This document shows, piece by piece, positions 1 to 9,296 of a stretch of DNA of 64,000 bases. Numbering within the stretch: position 1 is the first letter of the stretch; each line of letters starts with the position of its first letter. Source of the DNA: an uncultured Rubripirellula sp. (GTDB taxonomy: Bacteria; Planctomycetota; Planctomycetia; Pirellulales; Pirellulaceae); NCBI GenBank assembly GCA_938075415.1, contig CALJHC010000003.1:806001-870000 (forward strand), written 5' to 3'. A model generated the notes under the pieces. That model had not been told where the DNA came from and did no database searches. It was given only the letters and a program-made list of their open reading frames with translations. The position numbers and the translations under genes were made by a program.

Positions 1-993
1 CCTAGCAAGTATGAGCTAGCGGCTCGAATGTTGCAGTTTCCGAATTCCGAACTTGCGGAAATCCCGAGTTGGGTTCATGGGGAAATCGCCAGTTTCAGCC
101 GCATGAATGTCAAAATTGAAGAAGCGTTTTGGGCTTCAGAGACCCTCATTAATGAAGCCTTGGGCGATGATATTTTTCGAGATATTATCGATGGGATTCG
201 GGACGATAAGGATGGACCGCAAATTGACATCGCAAAAGATGTTCTACCGAATCTGGATGATCAAGTTGTTGTGATCACCGATAACACCACACCTGTGGAT
301 GTTGGCTCAGAGCGAATGTTAGTCGCCGTCAAGATTCGAGACGCTGCGACAATTAAAGAAGCCATAAGAAAAGCGATGGAAGTAGAACCTGACGCAAAGC
401 TTGTTGGAGAGCTTGACGGTGCGGATATTTGGCAAGTTGAGCGAGGCACTGGAAGCGACGACTTCGACGAAGATATCTTCACTGATCTCGACCTTGGCTT
501 CGATGAAGAAATTGTGGAGGAAGCTCCACCGCTTCTGGACCATTGGGCAATCGCTACGGTCGAAAAAGGCCCAGGATCGGATGCACCTTATTTAATCTTC
601 TCCAACAGTGCGGATCTCATTACAGAGATTGCGACCCGCATCAGCGAGGGAAAAACGAAGGGCCTTGGTCAAGAAGACACGATTGTAAGAGTAACAGAAT
701 CAATGAATGATCTTGGATGTGTGTCACCCTCACTCGATCGCTGCGTTCGTCTCAAGCTCGCGCTTCGAGCCAAATACGAATTACTCAAGCAGGGAAAACT
801 TAAAGAGAGTGGTTCCTTTTTGGCGTCGTTTTACCGACGCTTTCTTGCGGGTGAAGGCGATGAGGATGTGAAGCCCATGGACGTCAGTAAACTCCCCGAG
901 TTGGTCGAAATCAACAAGTACCTACCCGACGGCGGTAGCTACATAGAGACCACCGACAATGGCTGGGCCTTAACAAGCTTTCTGCTGAAGTGA
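1..993 (+). CDS. Hypothetical protein, 5'-truncated by window edge
   Basis: The reading frame is open from base 1 (cct agc aag tat gag) through the ATG at 28 to the TGA ending at 993, so the true start probably lies upstream and about 330 C-terminal residues are visible. The visible part is acidic, with an Asp-rich stretch near residues 140-165, and has no clear membrane segment. The alternating strand/helix pattern resembles large planctomycete secreted or periplasmic proteins of unknown function (possibly DUF3352-like), but I do not recognise the family with confidence. It ends 187 bp before the convergent nrnA gene. Confidence 0.7.
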   Translation, partial: PSKYELAARMLQFPNSELAEIPSWVHGEIASFSRMNVKIEEAFWASETLINEALGDDIFRDIIDGIRDDKDGPQIDIAKDVLPNLDDQVVVITDNTTPVDVGSERMLVAVKIRDAATIKEAIRKAMEVEPDAKLVGELDGADIWQVERGTGSDDFDEDIFTDLDLGFDEEIVEEAPPLLDHWAIATVEKGPGSDAPYLIFSNSADLITEIATRISEGKTKGLGQEDTIVRVTESMNDLGCVSPSLDRCVRLKLALRAKYELLKQGKLKESGSFLASFYRRFLAGEGDEDVKPMDVSKLPELVEINKYLPDGGSYIETTDNGWALTSFLLK

Positions 994-1180
994 GCAATCC
1001 AAACTTCTCGACTCTGGCTGGCTTTCAACGGAGCAGAAAGGGTGTTTTGCAGCGGTGACGCTGTGGCATATGCCGTACCGCCAAAACAAAAGGCGTTCCA
1101 GCTAGCTGACGGCAAAGGCGATGATAAAGGAGAAAGCGAGAGACAACAGTGTCTCAATCCAACTGGACAAGATTGCTTAT

Positions 1181-2170
1181 TCAATCGCCATTCTGCATGA
1201 CTTCTCTTACTACAGCCAGCACTCGCTCTTGCACCTCATCGAGGGTGCCCTCTTGGAATGCCCCGGCTGCCGCTTTGTGACCACCACCGCCGAATTGCCT
1301 GGCGACTTCGTTGCAGTCCATGTGGCAACGACTCCGAAAGCTAAGCTTGAATCCACCGCGAAGCTGACCGACAAAAATGACAGCGGCCTTCGCGCCAGAG
1401 ACTGACAGGGTTGCATTAATCACGTCCTCTGTGTCATTTGGCTCCGCGCCCATGGCTGCAAAGTCTCCTCTAGTAACGTAGGTGTGCATTAGCTCGCCAC
1501 CTAATTCAGAGGAAGTGCGAGAGAGGATAAGGCCGCGTAACTTAAGACGACCTAATGTGTCACGTTCATACAGATCACCGTAGATCTCACTGGGTACCAC
1601 GCCAACATCGATCAATCTTGCAATCACTCGATAAGTCTCTGAAGTAACGCTGCCGAATCGAAACCATCCCGTGTCAGTCGCAATCGCTGCAAACAGTGGC
1701 ATTGCTGAAACGCGATCCAAAGGCACACCAAGGGCATCAGCAGCTTGCACCACCAGATGCCCAGTTGCTTCAGCCTGATAGTCCTTGAACATCGTTGCAC
1801 CTAGATCATCTTCACCGACATGATGATCTAGCACCATCTTGTCAGCCATCGACGATCGAATGACATCACCCATGTCACCAAGTTGAGCCCAAGCACTTGT
1901 GTCAAGGACCATAATGCAGTCGGCTGTTATTTCCTCTGCTTCGACGTGATCGCCGAGCACCTCGATGTTTCCCGCTGGGTCAAGAAACTGCAATGCTGCA
2001 GGCGTCCGATGCGCGTTAATGATCCGCACGTTCTTTCCCACCGCACGAAGTACTTCAGCCATACCGAGCTCACTTCCCAAGGCATCACAATCCGGTCGAA
2101 TGTGACTGACAAGCACAAACGACTGATAGTGCGAAATCTGATCGGTAAAGGCTTTCCAGTTGACGCCCAT
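1181..2170 (-). CDS. nrnA: DHH-family phosphoesterase, NrnA-like nanoRNase/pAp phosphatase
   Basis: A DHH/DHHA1 phosphoesterase of 329 residues, the usual length for NrnA, which degrades very short RNA oligonucleotides and 3'-phosphoadenosine 5'-phosphate in the cytoplasm. Visible motifs are SHIRPDCDALGS (residues 22-33, a DxD metal site), LDTSAW near 90, the DHH signature in LDHHVGED near 115, a DTGWFRFGS segment, and the C-terminal DHHA1 substrate motif FGGGGHKAAAG near 295. The ATG at 2170 has AAGGA upstream. ribF lies just upstream in the same direction (59 bp gap), an association common in many bacteria. Family assignment is firm; substrate preference is inferred. Confidence 0.9.
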   Translation of the reverse strand: MGVNWKAFTDQISHYQSFVLVSHIRPDCDALGSELGMAEVLRAVGKNVRIINAHRTPAALQFLDPAGNIEVLGDHVEAEEITADCIMVLDTSAWAQLGDMGDVIRSSMADKMVLDHHVGEDDLGATMFKDYQAEATGHLVVQAADALGVPLDRVSAMPLFAAIATDTGWFRFGSVTSETYRVIARLIDVGVVPSEIYGDLYERDTLGRLKLRGLILSRTSSELGGELMHTYVTRGDFAAMGAEPNDTEDVINATLSVSGAKAAVIFVGQLRGGFKLSFRSRCHMDCNEVARQFGGGGHKAAAGAFQEGTLDEVQERVLAVVREVMQNGD

Positions 2171-2229
2171 TTTCGTTGATCCTTTGCATGACAGATGTAT
2201 TGGAAATTCTTGAAGCAGAACAACTCAGT

Positions 2230-3231
2230 TCAGTTTGACCCAATGCGACGGCGAATGAATTCTATATCTTTCTCTAATTGCTCTACTAAAGCATCGACCG
2301 AGGGAAAACGGTCTACATTACGAACACGAAACAAAAAGTTGATGTCCAGATCCCGACCGTACAAGTCCCCGTCAAAATCCAAGAGGTGCACTTCTATTTT
2401 TAATTCAGTTGCAGCGTCAAACGTAGGATTGGGCCCAATATGAACGGCTGCTGAAAACAATTCCCCATCCACGTTGACTTTCCCACCATACACCCCAGAA
2501 CGAGGAATGAGCATGCCCACTTGACTTAGGTTTGCAGTCGGAAAACCAATTGTACGTCCCCTCTGGTCTCCGGCGATTACGATTCCACGCAATCGATACG
2601 GAGCATCAAGCAATTGATTTGCTGCAGAAATTTCCCCAGAACTGATCAGTCGTCGTATTCGGGTACTGCTCACCATCTCGTTAGCGTCATTCGTAGGATT
2701 GACGAAGACCAACCTTACCTCGTGTTGCCCACACAGGGATTTCAACATGGATGCATCGCCTTGGCGATCTTTACCAAAGAAAAAATTTGGACCTTCAACC
2801 ATCGCCTTCGCGGATAATTGATCAACGACCAATCGTTTGAAGAAACTCTTGGCGGAAAGCCCGAGGAATGATGTCGTAACTGGGCATACTAGCAACTGAT
2901 CAATTCCGTATTGCGACATTCGTTCAGCCCGTTGCTCCATCTGCATCAACCGATCAGGAGCACTCTCTGGCCTGAGAATGGTCGCGGGGTGAGGATCGAG
3001 ACTGACCGCTATTGCGGGTGCACTTAGCTCATCGGCTAACGTCCGAACCACTTTCAGGAGTGCCGCATGTCCACGATGCACTCCATCAAAATTACCAATC
3101 GATATAACGCCTCCCCGAGCAACTGCTGACGTATTGCGGGACGGTAACGTCACATCCCCTATGCGGGCATGGCTCGTCACTGCAGCGGCTTTACCCGTGT
3201 CGAATGGTGCGAGGGTGATGATTTCAGTCAC
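2230..3231 (-). CDS. ribF: Bifunctional riboflavin kinase / FAD synthetase
   Basis: RibF (333 residues) phosphorylates riboflavin to FMN and adenylylates FMN to FAD. The N-terminal nucleotidyltransferase domain shows ISIGNFDGVHRGH near residues 43-55 and a VSSTRIR segment near 190; the C-terminal riboflavin kinase domain shows GFPTANL near 230 and the family-typical end LEKDIEFIRRR. The start given is GTG at 3231, with no good ribosome binding site; the first 40 residues are poorly conserved, so the true start could be internal. It is the upstream neighbour of nrnA. Confidence 0.9.
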   Translation of the reverse strand: MTEIITLAPFDTGKAAAVTSHARIGDVTLPSRNTSAVARGGVISIGNFDGVHRGHAALLKVVRTLADELSAPAIAVSLDPHPATILRPESAPDRLMQMEQRAERMSQYGIDQLLVCPVTTSFLGLSAKSFFKRLVVDQLSAKAMVEGPNFFFGKDRQGDASMLKSLCGQHEVRLVFVNPTNDANEMVSSTRIRRLISSGEISAANQLLDAPYRLRGIVIAGDQRGRTIGFPTANLSQVGMLIPRSGVYGGKVNVDGELFSAAVHIGPNPTFDAATELKIEVHLLDFDGDLYGRDLDINFLFRVRNVDRFPSVDALVEQLEKDIEFIRRRIGSN

Positions 3232-3348
3232 GAATGAAGCAAACGCTTTCCAAGAAGAGCAGGGAAGTGCAGGGAGAGATTATTACCGGCATCGCCTCTC
3301 ATGCGTAGGGTATCAACGAGGGCAGGTGATCAGTACACAAAATTGCCT

Positions 3349-4251
3349 TCAACTGGAATCAACGACACATGACAGGGCCGTCGGCAGCGATTGAATCAGG
3401 TCGGTAGCTACCAAACCCGCCCAACCAAAGCGATCTGCTGCAATATCGCCCGCTCTACCATGTACCCAAACTCCTAAACGTGCCGCATCACAGCACGATA
3501 ATCCCTGTCCAATGAGTGCAGCAATCAGACCCGTCAGCATATCACCGCTTCCTGCGGTGGCCATTCCCGGATTGCCTGTCGAATTAACCCAGATATTCCC
3601 TTCATGAATTACGACAGAAGGTCCACCCTTTAGGACCCACGTAGACTGCGTATCCCGCGATAATTCCAATGTCGCCTCAATCTGTTTCTCGCGATTAGAT
3701 GCTGAGACCCCGGTAAGTCTGTGCAACTCGCCGGGATGAGGCGTGAATACCATCGGGCCACCATTCCTGATTCGATCCATTAGAAAAGCACCTGACCGAT
3801 CACCCACCAGAAGCGACAGAGAGTTAATCGCGTCTGCATCTAGGACTCGAGGCTTTTCTCGGTTCTCCAAGAGATTCTCAACAATTGAAATCGCTCCCCG
3901 ATTTCTCCGCAGACCGGGTCCGCAGGCAATCACATCCACGGATTCAATAATTGCCGGCAGTTCTAATCCAGACTCATCAGCAAAATAACCATGACCATCA
4001 TCCGAAAGCGGTATGGTCATCAACGCGGGATGAAAAACAGCAACCGTTTCTAAACAGCGATCAGGAATTGCCGCAGAAACCAGTCCGGCACCACCGCGTA
4101 AAGCGGCCATCGCTGACATTGCAATTGACCCGGTCATCCCTCGAGTTCCACCGATCAACAGAACGCGGCCAAAGCAACCTTTATGTGCATCGGTCGCACG
4201 TTTCTTAAGCATCAATGGCGGTTGATCATCCAACAATTTCAAAAGCTCCAA
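3349..4251 (-). CDS. nnrD: ADP-dependent NAD(P)H-hydrate dehydratase
   Basis: A 300-residue carbohydrate-kinase-fold (YjeF C-terminal type) enzyme that repairs hydrated NADH/NADPH. Visible features are GRVLLIGGTRGMTGS (28-42), GGAGLV, FTPHPGELHRLTG near 160, VLKGGPSVV near 198 and the catalytic-loop sequence GNPGMATAGSGDMLTGLIAAL near 220. The N-terminal epimerase domain (NnrE) found fused in many bacteria is absent. The first possible start is TTG at 4251; an ATG 13 codons later (4212) is a reasonable alternative, and neither has a clear ribosome binding site. Confidence 0.9.
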   Translation of the reverse strand: MELLKLLDDQPPLMLKKRATDAHKGCFGRVLLIGGTRGMTGSIAMSAMAALRGGAGLVSAAIPDRCLETVAVFHPALMTIPLSDDGHGYFADESGLELPAIIESVDVIACGPGLRRNRGAISIVENLLENREKPRVLDADAINSLSLLVGDRSGAFLMDRIRNGGPMVFTPHPGELHRLTGVSASNREKQIEATLELSRDTQSTWVLKGGPSVVIHEGNIWVNSTGNPGMATAGSGDMLTGLIAALIGQGLSCCDAARLGVWVHGRAGDIAADRFGWAGLVATDLIQSLPTALSCVVDSS

Positions 4252-4378
4252 AGAGTTATCAGCAGGTCAGTACTGTCACCATCACACACTATCTCCACAA
4301 CCAGGTCACTAACATGCAGCTGCCCCGTTTACGTTTTGAGCAAAAGAAACCCTCTTTCCTGTTCGGATACTCGAACGT

Positions 4379-5347
4379 TCAAAGCACGTTAAGATCTTTC
4401 GTCAAACGATTTTTCATGTCAAGTAATTGCTTGACGACCAAGCCCGCCAAATAGCCTCCCTTAAAACCGCTATCGATGTTGACCACTGCCACGCTCGAAG
4501 CACAGGTGTTCAACATCGTGAGCAGAGCCGATAATCCCCCAAAATTGGCGCCGTACCCGACGCTCGTTGGAACCGCAAAGATCGGAACGGACAGATGACC
4601 GCCAATAACAGCGGGCAATGCGCCCTCCATTCCAGCTGCAACGACCACCGCCGATGCTTTTCGAATCTCAGGAAGTGCATGGAGTAAACGCTGCGGTCCC
4701 GCGACACCGATATCTTCAAATCTTGTGTGTGAAATGCCCATCCAATTCAATGTCTCAAGCGTTTCTTCCGCGACAAATTGATCTGTACTGCCGGCGGTAA
4801 CAACCGCGACATGAAGCCTCGTCTCAGCGTCCGCTGAAGACAACGACTCAACTGGGGTCAAATTCTCAGCTGAAACTCGCAAGGTTCTTGATATTGGATT
4901 GTGGCGGGCAAATTCAAAAGAATTGCATATCTCGATCGCCTCAAAATCAGCAATTCGAGTAACCAATGCATCCTGCCCCTGTGCAAGCTGAGTGCGAATA
5001 ATCTCTTTTACCAATTCAACCGATTTACCCTCGCCATAAATCACCTCCCCAAAACCACAACGCTTCTGACGGCCTAAATCAACATTTGCCCCGGAAATAA
5101 CGTGCGTCTGCCCCTCTGGTGTTGAATTTAAATCTGACTCACTCGAGACGCTAGAAACATTCATCAAGTCGTCGATCATGGAATCAGTCGATGACGATTG
5201 TCGAGATTTCAGCAGCGTTTCGTTGGCCAACAAAGCTGCTTTCAACTCCTCCAGGGTCGCATCTCCGGACAACACTTGGGACAATATTTTCAAAAGAGCA
5301 GGGGAGGGTGGTGTCATGGCGGGTTGCGGTGCAGAGGAATCAGTCAT
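4379..5347 (-). CDS. larB: LarB-type nickel-pincer nucleotide synthesis protein
   Basis: LarB carboxylates and hydrolyses nicotinic acid adenine dinucleotide in the first step of nickel-pincer cofactor synthesis for lactate racemase-type enzymes. The C-terminal PurE-like domain shows the signatures VVVAAGMEGALPAVIGG, PTSVGYGANFGGLSALL and NTCASSVAVVNID near residues 245-300. The N-terminal 80 residues are low complexity and Ser-rich, longer than usual. NIDSGFKGGY replaces the more common NIDNGFGAGY. No larC or larE is near, so its pathway partners must be elsewhere or its role differs. Divergent from argG with a 54-bp gap. Confidence 0.87.
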   Translation of the reverse strand: MTDSSAPQPAMTPPSPALLKILSQVLSGDATLEELKAALLANETLLKSRQSSSTDSMIDDLMNVSSVSSESDLNSTPEGQTHVISGANVDLGRQKRCGFGEVIYGEGKSVELVKEIIRTQLAQGQDALVTRIADFEAIEICNSFEFARHNPISRTLRVSAENLTPVESLSSADAETRLHVAVVTAGSTDQFVAEETLETLNWMGISHTRFEDIGVAGPQRLLHALPEIRKASAVVVAAGMEGALPAVIGGHLSVPIFAVPTSVGYGANFGGLSALLTMLNTCASSVAVVNIDSGFKGGYLAGLVVKQLLDMKNRLTKDLNVL

Positions 5348-5401
5348 TAAATCACAGTTATTAGTAGTTTGCTTCTCAAATTTTTCACGGAAAAATCCCT
5401 C

Positions 5402-6616
5402 ATGAAAAGTTGCGTTTTGGCATATTCAGGCGGCCTCGACACTTCGGTCATTCTTGGATGGTTGCAGGATCAGGGCTATGACGTGCACGCGGTCTACGTC
5501 GACTTGGGCCAACCCTGTGAGGATCGCGAGGCAATCATGGAAAAAGCAAGGAACGGTGGTGCCGTTTCCTCGCGTATCGTTGACGCTCGGGAGGAAATGT
5601 GTCGCGACTTTGCTTTTCCAGTTCTCGCATGGCAGGCGAAGTATGAACAAATATATCTCCTTGGCACCTCCATCGCGCGACCCTTAATCAGCAAAGTCTG
5701 TCTTCAGGTGGCAAGAGAAGTGGGTGCAACAGCATACGCTCATGGGGCAACAGGCAAGGGCAATGATCAATGCCGCTTTCAACTAGCTGCAGAAGCACTC
5801 GATCCAAACGTCGAAATGATTGCCCCATGGCGCATCAAAGCGTTTCGGGAGGCATTTCCTGGCCGCACTGAATTGATTGATTACTGCAATCGCAAGAATA
5901 TTCCGGTAAAAGCCTCAACGGCAAAACCTTACAGCAGTGATGAAAATGTTCTCCATATCAGCTACGAAGCAGGAGAACTCGAGGAATTAACCGTTAACGG
6001 TGTTGAGATTGTCGACTTCGGAATGGGCGTCAGCCCGCAAGAAGCACCAGATGCGAGCGAGTCGGTGACAATCGAATTTGAATCCGGTGTACCTACTTCG
6101 TTGAATGGTAAGCGGCTCAACGCCCTGGAAATGGTCGAGAGCCTTAATCAGATTGCCGGTCGAAACGGAATCGGTCGAATCGATATGGTGGAAAATCGTT
6201 TCGTGGGCATGAAAAGTCGTGGCGTCTATGAGTCACCAGGAATGACTGTTCTCTACGACGCTTTCATGTACGTGGAACAGCTTACAGTGGATCGTGACCT
6301 GTCGCACCTTCGTGACCGCCTGGCTCCAGAAGTTGCTGAAATGGTTTATTACGGCTTTTGGTACACACCGAAAATGGACGCGTTGCTCGCCTTCATCAAA
6401 GAAGCCCAGCAACCCGTAACCGGTGAAGTCACGCTGAAACTATACAAAGGGAACATCAGCGTCGATCAACGCAGCAGTCCGAACAGCCTCTACGATACTG
6501 AGATCGCAACAATGGAGGGTGGAGGTTCCTACAACCAAGATGATGCTGAAGGATTCCTTAGAATTCAGGGACTACCCTCTCGAGTGCAAGGTTCAGTGAC
6601 CCCACGAAACTACTGA
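5402..6616 (+). CDS. argG: Argininosuccinate synthase
   Basis: ArgG (404 residues from ATG 5402) joins citrulline and aspartate with ATP in the penultimate step of arginine synthesis. The N-terminal pyrophosphatase loop reads LAYSGGLDTSVIL; YAHGATGKGNDQCRF near residue 115 and KPYSSDENVLHISYEAGELE near 170 are strong family signatures. An in-frame ATG at 5369 would add 11 unconserved residues; 5402 gives the typical MKxxVLAYSGGLDTS start. Transcribed alone and divergently from larB, followed by a strong intrinsic terminator. Confidence 0.96.
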   Translation: MKSCVLAYSGGLDTSVILGWLQDQGYDVHAVYVDLGQPCEDREAIMEKARNGGAVSSRIVDAREEMCRDFAFPVLAWQAKYEQIYLLGTSIARPLISKVCLQVAREVGATAYAHGATGKGNDQCRFQLAAEALDPNVEMIAPWRIKAFREAFPGRTELIDYCNRKNIPVKASTAKPYSSDENVLHISYEAGELEELTVNGVEIVDFGMGVSPQEAPDASESVTIEFESGVPTSLNGKRLNALEMVESLNQIAGRNGIGRIDMVENRFVGMKSRGVYESPGMTVLYDAFMYVEQLTVDRDLSHLRDRLAPEVAEMVYYGFWYTPKMDALLAFIKEAQQPVTGEVTLKLYKGNISVDQRSSPNSLYDTEIATMEGGGSYNQDDAEGFLRIQGLPSRVQGSVTPRNY

Positions 6617-6653
6617 TCCAAATCTGGATTATGACGCGACCTTTGATACATTG

Positions 6654-6686
6654 AACCCCGCCGTTTCACTCGCGGCGGGGTTTTTC
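6654..6686 (+). terminator. Intrinsic terminator of argG
   Basis: CCCCGCCG (6656-6663) pairs with CGGCGGGG (6673-6680) around a 9-base loop, extended by flanking AA/TT, and is followed by TTTTT. It lies 40 bp after the argG stop codon. Confidence 0.92.
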
Positions 6687-6829
6687 GTAACCAAAATAAA
6701 CGAGGCTCTCTTTTTCCAGTCGAACGAATCTTCAGGTGAGGCGATCGTTGATCACCAAGCGATGACTGGACATCACTCATGGTTACCACCCTCAGATCCC
6801 CGCAATCGCGACCCTCCATCCTAACTCTC

Positions 6830-7765
6830 TCAGTCGAGTAAATCATCTGGCAAAGGCTCTCGCCCGACAGCTGTTAACAAACCTATCACTGAGTCAGAAT
6901 TGATTTCCTCAGTAAGAAGATGTGTTCGTCCATCAACAGTGGCAACCAAAACACCACCATCACCCAACCCTCCAATTTCAACGCTGTAACCTGACACAAC
7001 ATTAGCCGCAGTCTTAAGTCGACCTCGCATAGGAGCGATATCGAGATCAATGGGTTCCGTCCATAATCCTGAAGGCACCAGTGGAATACCCTCGGTAATC
7101 AGGATGGTTTGCGAGGGATTGTCGACGATCTCCTCCATTGCAAGTGGACCCGAACTTGGCTGCAAGGTGCCTTGTCCATACACCATGTAATAGGAAGCGA
7201 CATCGGGCAAACCTCGCTGTGTAGTTGAACTTCGCAAGTAGCACGAAGGAATACGGTCGGCCGCCCTTCGATTTACGGGAGCACTCCATGGCAGTCGCAG
7301 ATCAAACTGACTGTAAATGTCGTCTTCTCCAAGATACGGAAGCAATAGCACCCGCCATGAATGTAAGACGGCTCCACTATCATCTCTCAAGATCCTAGGA
7401 GGATAAGTACCGTTGTCGGCAGCGTAAGCGTTGAGTGCAAGAGATATTTTCCTTAGGTTCTGAGAGGATGCCGTCTGCTCTCGAACTAAACTCATCTGCG
7501 CTCCGCTTTTGATAATACTGGGAATCCAAGTCACAGCAGCGAAAAACAGCAAGCTCAAAACAGCAAAAACGACAAGAACTCGACGCGAACTTCCCAGCCA
7601 AGCAGATCGCCACTTTTCAGGATACCCTGCTAACCCTTGAGAAGCAGCAAACTTAGGTATTTGAATCGGCCCGCCACAGACGAAACAGTCACCAGTTTGT
7701 TCGCTGTACTCCTCATCGACCTGCGTCTGCGATTTACAATGAGGGCATGTAAAGAGATAAGGCAT
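6830..7765 (-). CDS. Zinc-ribbon membrane protein with DUF1559-like domain
   Basis: From ATG 7765 this is 311 residues; a GTG six codons upstream is possible but would precede the conserved start. MPYLFTCPHCKSQTQV with a later CFVCGG forms an N-terminal zinc ribbon (CPHC...CFVC). One membrane helix follows near residues 55-75 (VLVVFAVLSLLFFAAVTWIP). The rest, NLRKISLALNAYAADNGTYPP, HSWRVLLLPYLGE and a late DGRTHLLTEEINS, matches the DUF1559 (type-II-pseudopilin-like) family that is hugely expanded in Planctomycetes. It lacks the usual prepilin cleavage signal, having the ribbon instead. Function unknown; membrane-anchored. Confidence 0.75.
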   Translation of the reverse strand: MPYLFTCPHCKSQTQVDEEYSEQTGDCFVCGGPIQIPKFAASQGLAGYPEKWRSAWLGSSRRVLVVFAVLSLLFFAAVTWIPSIIKSGAQMSLVREQTASSQNLRKISLALNAYAADNGTYPPRILRDDSGAVLHSWRVLLLPYLGEDDIYSQFDLRLPWSAPVNRRAADRIPSCYLRSSTTQRGLPDVASYYMVYGQGTLQPSSGPLAMEEIVDNPSQTILITEGIPLVPSGLWTEPIDLDIAPMRGRLKTAANVVSGYSVEIGGLGDGGVLVATVDGRTHLLTEEINSDSVIGLLTAVGREPLPDDLLD

Positions 7766-7831
7766 TGGGACACACCAAAACACTCGTTAAGAACCGAATC
7801 AGGTAAACGCCAAACAGCAACTAAGATGTGA

Positions 7832-8011
7832 CTACCCCGGCAGCATTGGGATTCCATCGATAGGATAAATATACTTCAAATCAAAGGCGGCATGATTTGC
7901 ATCCCTGAGATCATATCGGGTTATCAGAAGATCTCGCGGCCGCATCGATCCATTGACCGCCATTCGTCCCTCTCGACGCATAACCGCATACGGTTCACGA
8001 AAAATCTTCAC
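7832..8011 (-). CDS. Possible 59-residue protein
   Basis: A GTG-initiated frame preceded directly by GGGGA and ending in TAG, 66 bp upstream of the zinc-ribbon gene on the same strand. The product is basic and mixed in composition (MRREGRMAVNGSMRPRDLL, then FDLKYIYPIDGIPMLPG at the C-terminus) and reads like a structured small protein rather than random sequence. A shorter start at an ATG preceded by GAGAGGG is possible. No family recognised; support is limited to frame, composition and position. Confidence 0.35.
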   Translation of the reverse strand: MKIFREPYAVMRREGRMAVNGSMRPRDLLITRYDLRDANHAAFDLKYIYPIDGIPMLPG

Positions 8012-8034
8012 TCCCCGTCAATCGAAAAACAACT

Positions 8035-8520
8035 GTGAAAACTGTCATTCAGCGGGTCCGTTCCGCCAAAGTAGAAGTCGATTCTGAAATGGTCGGATCA
8101 ATCGAAATGGGTGTCTTGATTTTTTTGGGAGTCGAGCACGGTGACACCGAAGGTGAATTAAGTTGGCTCGTCAATAAAATCATTGACATGCGTATCTTTG
8201 AAGATCACGACGGAAAAATGAATCTCTCACTGCAAGACATCGGAGGTTCCGCGCTGATTGTCAGCCAATTTACTCTTTTGGCCGATTGCAGTCGGGGTCG
8301 ACGGCCAGCTTTCACTGATGCTGCAGATCCAGCACTTGCAGAAAAACTCTATAACCGATTCATCGAAGAAATGGAAACGTCGAGTATCCCCATCTCCTCC
8401 GGAAGGTTCGGGGCGGACATGCAGGTCAGCTTGATTAACGACGGTCCTGTGACCATCCTTCTTAATCGAAAACCCAAATCCGCTATCGCTGACCAAAGGG
8501 ACTCAGTAAAGAAACGATGA
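8035..8520 (+). CDS. dtd: D-aminoacyl-tRNA deacylase
   Basis: Dtd (161 residues) hydrolyses D-amino acids mischarged onto tRNA. The start is GTG at 8035 giving the family N-terminus MKTVIQRVRSAKVEVD. SQFTLLADCSRGRRPAF (residues 79-95) is the catalytic signature and VSLINDGPVTI near 132-142 carries the Gly-cisPro motif that ensures chiral selection. The C-terminal 14 residues are an unconserved charged tail. A stand-alone plus-strand gene between two minus-strand units. Confidence 0.94.
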   Translation: MKTVIQRVRSAKVEVDSEMVGSIEMGVLIFLGVEHGDTEGELSWLVNKIIDMRIFEDHDGKMNLSLQDIGGSALIVSQFTLLADCSRGRRPAFTDAADPALAEKLYNRFIEEMETSSIPISSGRFGADMQVSLINDGPVTILLNRKPKSAIADQRDSVKKR

Positions 8521-8570
8521 ACGCCGCCTTTAGTTTTGGTCATCGTCGATAAGGCAGTGATTGGGAATCA

Positions 8571-9296
8571 TCAACGGCGAGTGATCCAACCTTTTAGGTT
8601 TTCAATTGCCTCAACGGGCCTCGCAATGTACGTGGGCTCAAATTCTGAGCGTTTTTTCATCCTTTCGACAATTCCACCATCTCCCCACGCCAGATATAGC
8701 AACAGCAACAGCTTGCCGTAAACGGATGCATTTGCGAGCGGGTTGTGGCTGAAGAATTTCAACGCTGTTCCAAATGACTTTTTGAAACGTATTCCCCCGG
8801 ATGTATCAACGCTCCATATTTCATCCATGATTAGATGGACGAGAAAACCTAGCACCACCGCCAGCGATTTATAAACACGCAATGCCTCACTAGGACAAGG
8901 CATCACCAAGTATGCTGTAAGACCAGCAACCGCTGCTGCCGGAATACTATGCCACATCCCACGATGCACCGTGTATCGCTTGAAGAATTCGACGGCAATA
9001 AAGCGGATGCCGATGTATAGCAACATCGATGCGACGGCCATATCCTCAGGTGAAAACCCGAGGTCACGGAAACGGTAGATCATCAAAATTGGCGCGACCG
9101 CTGAAATGAACAAGCTAGTTTCACGTAACGGAATCCCTGAATCGCTGTCTAAATCAGGCAACATGCCACTCACCGCGCAAAGCCCAGCAGCAACAATCCC
9201 ACTTTCGATGGACATTGCTTGGGTCGTGACGCCCCAGTAGCCATAGCCGATGCCGGCAACGGTGCTTCCGGTAATGTGTGACTTGAAATCCGCCAA
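8571..9296 (-). CDS. YdjM/DUF457-type membrane-bound metal-dependent hydrolase
   Basis: A 241-residue multi-pass membrane protein of the LexA-regulated YdjM (DUF457) family. MADFKSHITGSTVAG at the N-terminus, GMLPDLDSDSG near 45, HRGMWHSIPAAAVAG near 115 and HLIMDEIWSV near 160 give the conserved His/Asp metal ligands. The only start in frame is TTG at 9296, consistent with the family's usual N-terminus. Substrate unknown; these proteins are related to phospholipase-like or phosphatase-like membrane enzymes. No LexA box recognised upstream. Confidence 0.8.
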   Translation of the reverse strand: MADFKSHITGSTVAGIGYGYWGVTTQAMSIESGIVAAGLCAVSGMLPDLDSDSGIPLRETSLFISAVAPILMIYRFRDLGFSPEDMAVASMLLYIGIRFIAVEFFKRYTVHRGMWHSIPAAAVAGLTAYLVMPCPSEALRVYKSLAVVLGFLVHLIMDEIWSVDTSGGIRFKKSFGTALKFFSHNPLANASVYGKLLLLLYLAWGDGGIVERMKKRSEFEPTYIARPVEAIENLKGWITRR

